From JBDKGH01 sp039798265 (GTDB lineage Bacteria; Bacteroidota; Bacteroidia; Flavobacteriales_D; Sanyastnellaceae), in NCBI GenBank assembly GCA_039798265.1, contig JBDKGH010000037.1:1-8778 (forward strand): a DNA stretch of 8,778 nt. Direction: 5' to 3'. This document shows, piece after piece, positions 1 through 5,259 of this stretch. A program made the position numbers and the translations under genes. The notes beneath the pieces are model-generated. The model did not search any database. It was not told the origin of the DNA and saw only the letters and a list, made by a program, of their open reading frames with translations. How positions within the stretch are numbered: position 1 is the first letter of the stretch; every line of letters starts with the position of its first letter.

Positions 1-1311
1 GCTTGCGCAATTACAAGCACGGTGTTAAGCACCGATTTTCAAACTACAGTCAATGGTACTGATGACAACGGCTGCGCCATCAGTGCAACACTCGATGTAG
101 TTGTATTGACAAATCCTGCGATCACCGCCAATGAATCAGAGGCCTGCTTTGGTGAAACCTTGTATCTGCAAGCCAATGGAGCTCCTCAGTTTGAATGGAT
201 CGAAATTGCAGAAGTAGGCGATGCGGTGCAGCTCACAGCTACTACGTCACAAGATATCACATTGGTGGGCACTGCCGCCAATGGATGCACAGACACGATT
301 TTAGTGCATGTCAACGTGATTCCTTTGATCAATATCGTGGTGAGCGAAAGTGTAGCTTTATGTGTGGTTGACGGATGCACCACCATCGAGGCTTCTAACG
401 TGAATACGATTTCATGGTACGATGATCAAATGAATTTTTTGTCTAACGATTTGATCTATGAAGTATGTCCGGATGTGAACGCTACTTACATTGCATTTAC
501 AGACGATCCAGTGTGTTATGATCCCGATACGGTTGTTGTCACATTGTATGATGCACCCATCGTTTTAGCTGGAGAAGATTTAGAATTATGCGTTGGGCTG
601 GCATACGAATTAGAAGCAACGGGTGCCCTCACTTATGAATGGCAAGGTTCGTCAGGTTGGTCAGCAGAAGGTAATCCCGTTTGGTTGGTAACCACCGAGT
701 CGCAAGAGATTGTGGTGACAGGCACCACCGCAGAAGGCTGCTCGGATATAGATACCTTGCAAGTTTCTCTTTTGCCCAATCCTGTAGCAGATTATACCTA
801 CACCACTCAATATGGCTTGCTCGTGGGATTACCCGTTACGTTCCAAGATCTTTCTACCAATGCTTCTTGCTGGTGGTGGGACTTCGAACAGGGCGGATCG
901 AGTTCCGAACAAAATCCCGTTTATGTGTTTGATGAGCCCGGTTGGTATCCGGTGCAGCTTACCGTGTGCAATGAGTTCGGTTGTCTCGATTCCATCTACT
1001 ACGTTCTCGAAATGAATGAAGATTTTTATTATTATGTCCCCAATTCATTTAGCCCTGATGGTGACGGCGTCAATGATGTGTTTGGGGTAAAAGGATGGAA
1101 TATATCGGAAGACAATTTTGAACTCACCATTTGGAATCGCTGGGGAGAAAAAATCTACACCATTACTGATCCTAATGAGGTGTGGATGGGTAATTATAAA
1201 AATGGAGATCACTACGTACCTGATGGGGTTTACGTGTGGCAACTAGTGGTGATGAATAAATACTCCCTCGAGATGTATGAAAGACGCGGTCATGTGACCT
1301 TGTTTAGATAA
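1..1311 (+). CDS. Secreted PKD-domain protein with T9SS type B (gliding-motility-associated) C-terminal sorting domain, 5'-truncated
   Basis: The reading frame is open from base 1, so the N-terminus lies outside the window; 436 residues are visible and TAA ends the gene at 1309-1311. Counting from base 1, residues about 1-258 are repeated Ig-like, beta-rich modules sharing a pattern of C-x-G, a 'GA..(Y/F)EW' core and a 'GT.A.GC.D' end (two good copies near residues 48-108 and 193-258, with a more divergent cysteine-rich one between). Residues about 259-338 form a PKD-like domain (VTFQDLST, WWWDF, YPVQLTV). Residues 346-436 match the T9SS type B sorting domain: VPNSFSPDGDGVND, LTIWNRWGEKIY, PDGVYVW and the terminal GHVTLFR. 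By family knowledge such proteins cross the outer membrane by type IX secretion and act at the cell surface or outside, often as adhesins. The ligand cannot be read from the sequence. No hairpin terminator is evident after the stop. Confidence 0.9.
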   Translation, partial: ACAITSTVLSTDFQTTVNGTDDNGCAISATLDVVVLTNPAITANESEACFGETLYLQANGAPQFEWIEIAEVGDAVQLTATTSQDITLVGTAANGCTDTILVHVNVIPLINIVVSESVALCVVDGCTTIEASNVNTISWYDDQMNFLSNDLIYEVCPDVNATYIAFTDDPVCYDPDTVVVTLYDAPIVLAGEDLELCVGLAYELEATGALTYEWQGSSGWSAEGNPVWLVTTESQEIVVTGTTAEGCSDIDTLQVSLLPNPVADYTYTTQYGLLVGLPVTFQDLSTNASCWWWDFEQGGSSSEQNPVYVFDEPGWYPVQLTVCNEFGCLDSIYYVLEMNEDFYYYVPNSFSPDGDGVNDVFGVKGWNISEDNFELTIWNRWGEKIYTITDPNEVWMGNYKNGDHYVPDGVYVWQLVVMNKYSLEMYERRGHVTLFR

Positions 1312-1419
1312 AAAATTCCTTTTGTTTCTTTCGTCTTAAAATTCATCGTTCATTAGTTAAAGGATAAGCCTATATAAGATGCAAAAAAAAAAACACTAAT
1401 TCCATAAAAATAATAAAAA

Positions 1420-1427
1420 TACTTTTG
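1420..1427 (+). promoter_or_regulatory. Candidate Bacteroidota -7 box (TACTTTTG) for the crotonase gene
   Basis: TACTTTTG matches the Bacteroidota sigma-factor -7 consensus TAnnTTTG exactly. Transcription starting a few bases downstream would give a leader of roughly 35 nt before the ATG at 1469. No TTG is visible at the expected -33 distance, and the flanking DNA is AT-rich (an A11 run at 1383-1393), so a chance match is possible. Confidence 0.35.
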
Positions 1428-1456
1428 AGGTAGCCCTTATATTTAATACCGACCGT

Positions 1457-1464
1457 TACATTTG
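1457..1464 (+). promoter_or_regulatory. Second candidate -7 box (TACATTTG), only 4 nt from the start codon
   Basis: TACATTTG also matches TAnnTTTG exactly and is followed by GC, a common continuation in this phylum. Only four bases (CCGC) separate it from the ATG at 1469, so if it is used the transcript would start at or next to the start codon. No TTG occurs at 19-20 nt upstream; the nearest TTG ends at 1427, about 29 nt away. It competes with the box at 1420-1427. Confidence 0.35.
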
Positions 1465-1468
1465 CCGC

Positions 1469-2230
1469 ATGGAAAACGGATCAGTTACTCTATCGGTCGC
1501 CAACCACATTGGCACCATCACTTTTTTTCATCCTCAAAGCAATTCCTTGCCTGGTGCATTACTGATGCAATTGGGAGAAACCATTATTGAAGCCGGAAAA
1601 AATCCGGACATCACGGTAATTGTTTTGAAAAGCGAAGGTTCAAAGGCCTTTTGCGCGGGCGCAAGTTTTGACGAGTTGATCAGCATTCAAACCATGGAAG
1701 AAGGATTGAAATTTTTCTCTGGTTTTGCACATGTCATCAATGCCATTCGTACCTGTGGCAAGTTGGTGATTGGTCGTGTACAAGGAAAGGCTGTAGGTGG
1801 TGGAGTAGGAGTGGCATCAGCAGTTGATTTCTGCTATGCTACCAAAGCTGCTAGTGTAAAGCTCAGCGAACTCGCAGTGGGCATTGGTCCGTTTGTCGTA
1901 GGTCCTGCTGTGGAACGCAAAATAGGTTTATCGGCCATGTCGCAATTGGCCATCAATGCTACTGAGTGGGAAAGCGCTGAATGGGCCAAAGAAAAAGGAC
2001 TGTATGCCGATGTATTTGAGACAGAAGAAGAGTTGGACAATGCCGTCAATACCTTGGCCAATCGCTTGGCTTCCTCTAACCCAGAAGCCATGAGTGAGTT
2101 GAAAAAAATCTTCTGGAAAGGCACTGAAAACTGGGATACCCTATTGGTAGAGCGAGCGGGTATCAGCGGCCGATTGGTGCTTTCTGAATTCACCCGCAAC
2201 GCGATTCAAAAATTCAAGGCAAAAGCTTAA
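1469..2230 (+). CDS. Enoyl-CoA hydratase/isomerase (crotonase) family protein
   Basis: This 253-residue protein has the usual length and layout of a crotonase-fold acyl-CoA enzyme. The first oxyanion-hole loop is at residues 60-66 (AFCAGAS) and the second at 104-120, with GGG at 110-112 and the conserved Asp120. Glu134 in KLSELAVG aligns with catalytic Glu164 of rat enoyl-CoA hydratase. The position equivalent to Glu144 is Gly114, so only one of the two classical glutamates is present. That arrangement, together with the GIGPFVVGPAVERK stretch at 138-151, is closer to methylglutaconyl-CoA-hydratase-like or other one-glutamate crotonases than to the classical hydratase of beta-oxidation. It should act in the cytosol on a CoA thioester as hydratase or isomerase; the exact substrate is not readable. 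The ATG is chosen because the conserved N-terminal beta strands start directly after it and the next in-frame Met (residue 33) would remove them. It stands alone, 163 nt upstream of gltA. Confidence 0.9.
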   Translation: MENGSVTLSVANHIGTITFFHPQSNSLPGALLMQLGETIIEAGKNPDITVIVLKSEGSKAFCAGASFDELISIQTMEEGLKFFSGFAHVINAIRTCGKLVIGRVQGKAVGGGVGVASAVDFCYATKAASVKLSELAVGIGPFVVGPAVERKIGLSAMSQLAINATEWESAEWAKEKGLYADVFETEEELDNAVNTLANRLASSNPEAMSELKKIFWKGTENWDTLLVERAGISGRLVLSEFTRNAIQKFKAKA

Positions 2231-2327
2231 TTTCAGAAATAACGCTAAATAGCGAACATTTTAACCCCCACGCCCGTTTAATGTGGGCTGCAAGTGGAAA
2301 AAAAGTAGAAGTCTTGATTTAATTCTT

Positions 2328-2357
2328 TTGGTTTGAGCCTTCTGCCACCTATCTTGC
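2328..2357 (+). promoter_or_regulatory. Probable promoter of citrate synthase (TTG-N19-TATCTTGC)
   Basis: A TTG at 2328-2330 is followed after 19 nt by TATCTTGC at 2350-2357. The spacing fits the Bacteroidota -33/-7 arrangement and the second box is one base away from TAnnTTTG. A start a few bases downstream would leave a leader of about 30 nt before the ATG at 2394. A second TTTG at 2332-2335 is spaced less well. Confidence 0.5.
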
Positions 2358-2393
2358 ACACCAATAGATAAGCAATTAAAGTATTCATTTTCA

Positions 2394-3686
2394 ATGAGCG
2401 AAACGGCAAAACTGATCCTAGACGGAACAGAATACGAACTACCTGTAATTACAGGCTCTGAGAACGAGAAAGCGATTGATATTACCAAGCTTCGCGATCT
2501 TACCGGTTATATCACCTTGGATAGCGGTTACAAAAACACCGGCGCTACCAAAAGTTCAATCACCTTCCTTGATGGCGAAACAGGCGTTTTGACCTATCGT
2601 GGTTATCCGATTGAACAAATCGCTGAATATGCTACCTTCCTAGAAGTGGCGTATTTACTTATTTATGGAGAGCTTCCATCTGAAAAAGAGTTGGCTTATT
2701 TTACCAAGAGCATCGGACACCACACCTTGGTGCACGAAGATATGAAGCGCTTTTACGAGGCATATCCAACAGGCGCTCACCCAATGGGTGTATTGTCATC
2801 GATGATCGCTTCGATGTCAACCTTCTACCCAGAATCACAAAATCCAAATCGTCCGTTCAAGGATATTGAATTGACCATGCACCGCTTGATGGCGAAGATG
2901 CCAACCTTGGCAGCGCAAGCTCATAAGGTGAGCATCGGTCACCCGATCATGTATCCTAAAAATTCATACAGCTACACGCAGAACTTCCTTCACATGATGT
3001 TCGCTCTTCCTACAGATGAGTACGAGGTAGATCCTGTTGTGGACGATGCATTGAACAAATTGCTCATTCTTCATGCTGACCACGAACAAAACTGTTCTAC
3101 CTCTACGGTACGTATGGTAGGTTCGTCACAAGCCAACTTATACTCTTCTATTGCTGCTGGTATTGCTGCTTTGTGGGGCCCTCTTCACGGTGGTGCTAAC
3201 CAAGCGGTAATCGAAATGCTTGAGCGCATTAAAATGGATGGCGGTGATGTAGATAAGTGGGTTGCTAAAGCAAAAGATAAAAACGATTCGTTCCGTTTGA
3301 TGGGCTTTGGTCACCGCGTTTACAAAAACTTTGACCCTCGCGCTAAAATCATCAAAAAAGCATGCGACGATGTATTGAACAAACTGGGTATTCATGATCC
3401 CGTTCTCGACATCGCGAAAAAATTGGAAGAAGTGGCTCTTAATGATCCATACTTCATCGAGCGTAAGTTGTATCCAAACGTTGACTTCTATTCAGGTATC
3501 ATCTACCGTGCTATCGGCATTCCAACCGAAATGTTCACCGTGATGTTTGCCCTTGGTCGTCTCCCAGGTTGGATCGCTCAATGGAAAGAAATGATCGAAC
3601 AAGGCGAACCAATCGGCCGCCCACGTCAAATCTACACTGGCGCCAACGCCCGTGATTACGTTCCGATGGCGAAGAGAAGTATTTGA
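2394..3686 (+). CDS. gltA: Citrate synthase (type II)
   Basis: Citrate synthase condenses acetyl-CoA with oxaloacetate to give citrate and CoA, the entry step of the TCA cycle, in the cytosol. The 430-residue length is that of the type II bacterial enzyme (E. coli 427), including the N-terminal beta-rich extension (residues 1-60) that shorter type I enzymes lack. The catalytic triad is complete: His265 in GPLHGGAN, His307 in the family signature GFGHRVYKNFDPR (304-316), and Asp364 in NVDFYSG; these match E. coli His264, His305 and Asp362. Arg316 and Arg389 are candidate citrate/oxaloacetate ligands. The ATG at 2394 places MSETAKLILDG at the usual start of the family and lies 36 nt after the promoter box. 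The TGA stop at 3684-3686 runs directly into a heptad-repeat array, with a terminator about 95 nt further on. It is the last plus-strand gene before a convergent junction. Confidence 0.98.
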   Translation: MSETAKLILDGTEYELPVITGSENEKAIDITKLRDLTGYITLDSGYKNTGATKSSITFLDGETGVLTYRGYPIEQIAEYATFLEVAYLLIYGELPSEKELAYFTKSIGHHTLVHEDMKRFYEAYPTGAHPMGVLSSMIASMSTFYPESQNPNRPFKDIELTMHRLMAKMPTLAAQAHKVSIGHPIMYPKNSYSYTQNFLHMMFALPTDEYEVDPVVDDALNKLLILHADHEQNCSTSTVRMVGSSQANLYSSIAAGIAALWGPLHGGANQAVIEMLERIKMDGGDVDKWVAKAKDKNDSFRLMGFGHRVYKNFDPRAKIIKKACDDVLNKLGIHDPVLDIAKKLEEVALNDPYFIERKLYPNVDFYSGIIYRAIGIPTEMFTVMFALGRLPGWIAQWKEMIEQGEPIGRPRQIYTGANARDYVPMAKRSI

Positions 3687-3690
3687 GTTA

Positions 3691-3729
3691 GTTATTAGTT
3701 ATTAATGATTAATGATTAATGATTAATGA
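3691..3729 (+). repeat. Heptad tandem repeat (TTAATGA type), left array
   Basis: Starting four bases after the citrate synthase stop, two copies of GTTATTA (3691-3704) are followed by ATGATTA units in the same 7-nt phase; equivalently, TTAATGA occurs four times without error at 3702-3729. Since 7 is not a multiple of 3, the array places TAA and TGA stops in all three forward frames. It is the reverse complement of the array at 3971-4012. Confidence 0.9.
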
Positions 3730-3781
3730 ATGGTGAAGATATAGGGCCGGTGCATTTTTAAAGTGTACACGGCATAACAAT

Positions 3782-3814
3782 AAAAAAGGGAATGACTTGT
3801 CATTCCCTTTTTTT
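3782..3814. terminator. Bidirectional intrinsic terminator between gltA and the thioredoxin-like gene
   Basis: The arms GGGAATGA (3788-3795) and TCATTCCC (3800-3807) pair perfectly over 8 bp around the loop CTTG. An A6 tract precedes the stem and a T7 tract follows it, which lengthens the stem and gives a U-run in either direction. It lies about 95 nt after gltA and about 195 nt after the stop of the converging gene, so it probably ends both transcripts. Confidence 0.9.
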
Positions 3815-3830
3815 ATTTCCTTGTTGCGAT

Positions 3831-3902
3831 CTTCGTCTCTTATATCGTCCTGCGCTGACGTCGAGCCTTCGTCTCCACCCCCGACCTGCGCTGACGCTCC
3901 AG
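3831..3902. repeat. Imperfect 36-nt tandem repeat, two units
   Basis: Units 3831-3866 and 3867-3902 share CTTCGTCTC at their start and CCTGCGCTGACG at offset 18, each exactly 36 nt apart; the intervening 9 nt and the last 6 nt differ. A third shared word, TCGAGCC, occurs at 3861-3867 and 3929-3935. The block is clearly more GC-rich than the neighbouring DNA. Origin and function are unknown. Confidence 0.7.
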
Positions 3903-3908
3903 TCGGGG
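3879..3908. repeat. GC-rich intergenic hairpin (palindromic element)
   Basis: CCCCGAC (3879-3885) pairs with GTCGGGG (3902-3908). Inside it, after one bulged C, TG (3887-3888) can pair with CA (3900-3901), or alternatively GCG (3888-3890) with CGC (3895-3897) around loop CTGA. No U-tract follows on either strand, so it is not a typical terminator. It has the look of a dispersed REP-like palindrome, but one copy in one window cannot show that. Confidence 0.6.
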
Positions 3909-3970
3909 CTTACAAAAGGCAGGCTCTGTCGAGCCCTCACATCATAAAACCCACACCCCCCAGTGCCAAC

Positions 3971-4012
3971 TAATCACTAATCATTAATCATTAATCACTA
4001 ATCATTAATCAC
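3971..4012 (-). repeat. Heptad tandem repeat (TAATCAT/TAATCAC), right array
   Basis: Six contiguous 7-nt units read TAATCAC, TAATCAT, TAATCAT, TAATCAC, TAATCAT, TAATCAC. On the minus strand these are [AG]TGATTA units, the same repeat as the left array. The last unit contains the stop codon of the minus-strand thioredoxin-like gene (complement of 4009-4011). Bases 3978-3997 match the reverse complement of the left array perfectly over 20 nt. Confidence 0.9.
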
Positions 4013-4560
4013 TGGTCTTTCCAAGACGGAACAAACGCCTGCTGATACGCTTGCCAAGCGGCTTGATCAAGCACAGTCTTGTGTTTGTCTTCTTTGAAGA
4101 ATTTGAGGAAAAGTTCGAGTTGGCTAGGTGTTTTATAACCCACTACAGGACCGAGGTAAGTGGCTGTTTCATCTAAGAAAACTAGAGTAGGATAAGCGGT
4201 TACATTGAGGTAACGAGCAAATTGATGAACGCCATTGCGGCCTGGTGTATCTGGCTTGTAATCGGGATTGGTATAGGTTACGCCGTTATATACAACTGGT
4301 GTGGCACTTTCTGCATCAAATTTTACGCAGTAGTAATTCGCATTGAGGTAATCTGCTACCTCTTGCTTGCCAAAGGTGTTTTGGCTCATCATTTTACAAG
4401 GTCCACACCACTTGGTGTACACGTCGATCATTATTTTGCGCGGCTCTTTCTTTTGCAGTTCCAACGCTTCTTCGATGGTTACCCAGTTCACTTGCGCTAC
4501 TGATGTAAATGACGTAAGCAAGGTAAACAAGCTCAAAATGTAAAGGTGTGTTTTCTTCAT
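4009..4560 (-). CDS. Exported thioredoxin-fold protein
   Basis: The 183-residue product begins with MKK and a hydrophobic stretch (residues 5-20) ending in SVAQ, a typical signal peptide with probable cleavage after Ala22, so it should act in the periplasm. The thioredoxin active site WCGPCK is at 51-56 (Cys52 and Cys55), and the cis-proline loop is at AYPT (Pro124). Between them, residues about 80-115 form an insertion (VVYNGVTYTNPDYKPD) longer than in classical thioredoxin, as is common in DUF255/thioredoxin_7-like exported proteins. The role would be thiol-disulfide reduction or exchange; the partner is unknown. The gene lies 77 nt downstream of the molybdopterin-fold gene on the same strand, so co-transcription is possible, but a TATACTTG box in the gap could be its own promoter. 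Its stop codon is embedded in a heptad array. CcmG/ResA-like function is less likely because the surrounding cytochrome-maturation genes are absent. Confidence 0.88.
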   Translation of the reverse strand: MKKTHLYILSLFTLLTSFTSVAQVNWVTIEEALELQKKEPRKIMIDVYTKWCGPCKMMSQNTFGKQEVADYLNANYYCVKFDAESATPVVYNGVTYTNPDYKPDTPGRNGVHQFARYLNVTAYPTLVFLDETATYLGPVVGYKTPSQLELFLKFFKEDKHKTVLDQAAWQAYQQAFVPSWKDQ

Positions 4561-4578
4561 GTTCGTTTATGAATAGTA

Positions 4579-4586
4579 CAAGTATA
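4579..4586 (-). promoter_or_regulatory. Weak candidate -7 box (TATACTTG) for the thioredoxin-like gene
   Basis: Read on the minus strand, TATACTTG differs by one base from TAnnTTTG and ends 18 nt before the start codon. No TTG sits at the expected distance upstream, although two TTTG motifs occur in the 77-nt gap. The evidence is thin. Confidence 0.25.
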
Positions 4587-4637
4587 AGACGCAAATACGA
4601 TGCCTCGGGTTAATGCAAACCTAAAAGATCGAAGATT

Positions 4638-5132
4638 TTATCCCTTTTTGATCTCAATCGTCGATAATCCGCGCATAAAGCGGCGTCCACTCTGTATATC
4701 ACGCCGATCAAATAGTTGGATGCTCTTCGGGTATTGACCAAGCGGAACGCCATCTACTTCTACGACAACATAAACATCGGTGCTGTTGAACACTTCATTC
4801 CAACTAAAGGTGACTGTGTACCCATCGCTAGCGGTGCAAAGCAAATAGTAGCAACTCAATTCGCGATCAGAGGGCGAGGTGATGGATACCGAGCGAAGCA
4901 CATCGCGTAGTAAAACGCCTTTTACTTGTCGAGCGGTGTTTACGGTTTGCCCACTGTGATTTATAATGTCTAAATCGCCTAATAAGACGGGGCTCAATGC
5001 AGAGATGTCCGCGAGGGTAATGGTGACTTCTTTTTCTACGGCACCTTTTACGTCAAACTGATGCGTAAGCGGAGCTTGTCCAGTGGCGATCAACCCGATG
5101 GTGGAAATGAAAAGGAATAATAGATGCTTCAT
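4638..5132 (-). CDS. Small exported protein resembling the oxidoreductase molybdopterin-binding (sulfite oxidase/MsrP-like) fold
   Basis: This 164-residue protein has an N-terminal hydrophobic signal (residues 3-19, probable cleavage near Ala20) and no lipobox cysteine, so a soluble periplasmic location is likely. The body resembles the PF00174-type fold: an opening 'V.G.V....ITLADI..L' strand (28-47), a VKGVLLRDVL segment (70-79) like the W-x-G-V-x-L-x-D-L-L motif, ASDGYTVTFSWNEVF (101-115), VEVDGVPL (124-131) and a closing DIQSGRRFMRGLSTIEI (145-161). It is much shorter than true sulfite oxidases or MsrP. The cysteine that ligates molybdenum before the 'GV.L' motif is not present; the only cysteines are Cys94 and Cys99. 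It may therefore bind a cofactor differently or be non-catalytic. It lies upstream of, and on the same strand as, an exported thioredoxin-like gene. The family assignment comes from motif resemblance and should be treated as moderate. Confidence 0.65.
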   Translation of the reverse strand: MKHLLFLFISTIGLIATGQAPLTHQFDVKGAVEKEVTITLADISALSPVLLGDLDIINHSGQTVNTARQVKGVLLRDVLRSVSITSPSDRELSCYYLLCTASDGYTVTFSWNEVFNSTDVYVVVEVDGVPLGQYPKSIQLFDRRDIQSGRRFMRGLSTIEIKKG

Positions 5133-5136
5133 AAGA

Positions 5137-5144
5137 CGAAGGTA
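5137..5144 (-). promoter_or_regulatory. Weak candidate -7 box (TACCTTCG) next to the start codon
   Basis: On the minus strand TACCTTCG is one base from TAnnTTTG and stands four bases before the ATG at 5132, the same distance as the box before the crotonase gene. No TTG lies at the -33 position. A chance match cannot be excluded. Confidence 0.22.
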
Positions 5145-5213
5145 GAAACGAATGTGACATCACGATCACTTAGCTTTTCTTCTCAGGTGCGTAGAATCGT
5201 TTTTTCCTAAACG

Positions 5214-5243
5214 AAAAAGCCCCCACCGAAGTGAAGGCTTTTT
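5214..5243 (-). terminator. Intrinsic terminator of the POT transporter operon
   Basis: AAAAAGCC (5214-5221) pairs with GGCTTTTT (5236-5243) and an inner CAC/GTG stem closes a CGAA tetraloop (5224-5233). Read on the minus strand it lies 16 nt after the stop of the last transporter and ends in a T5 run. The A-tract on the other side would make it partly bidirectional. Confidence 0.8.
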
Positions 5244-5259
5244 ATATCAATTGTTTTTT

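Larger units (their letters stand above)
3687..4008. other. Structured intergenic region between convergent genes
   Basis: This 322-nt gene-free stretch separates gltA from the oppositely oriented thioredoxin-like gene. In order it holds a heptad array (3691-3729), a GTGTACAC palindrome (3763-3770), a bidirectional terminator (3782-3814), a GC-rich block with an imperfect 36-nt tandem repeat (3831-3902), a long hairpin (3879-3908), a short hairpin with GGCTC/GAGCC arms (3922-3926 and 3931-3935, loop TGTC), a C-rich stretch, and a second heptad array in opposite orientation (3971-4012). I see no convincing coding frame, tRNA or known RNA family in it. Confidence 0.75.

Noticed and set aside
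1834..2199. Antisense open frame opposite the crotonase gene
   Set aside because: It lies wholly within a well-supported gene, has no recognisable domain and looks like a shadow produced by the sense codon usage.
2243..2288. Small hairpins after the crotonase gene (CGCT/AGCG at 2243-2254 and CCCAC/GTGGG at 2267-2287) as a terminator
   Set aside because: The stems are only 4-5 bp and neither is followed by a T-run on the plus strand; an intrinsic terminator is not supported.
3971..4012. Repeat array considered as a CRISPR-like or VNTR locus
   Set aside because: The units are 7 nt and contiguous with no spacers, so this is not CRISPR; variability between strains cannot be judged from one sequence.
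4222..4503. Plus-strand open frame of about 93 codons opposite the thioredoxin-like gene
   Set aside because: It overlaps the WCGPCK-coding region of a clear gene and has low-complexity hydrophobic content without family resemblance.
4621..4640. AT-rich hairpin (TAAAA/TTTTA arms) at the 3' end of the molybdopterin-fold gene as terminator
   Set aside because: The stem is weak, interrupted by a bulge and has little GC; it does not meet the standard of the two terminators listed.
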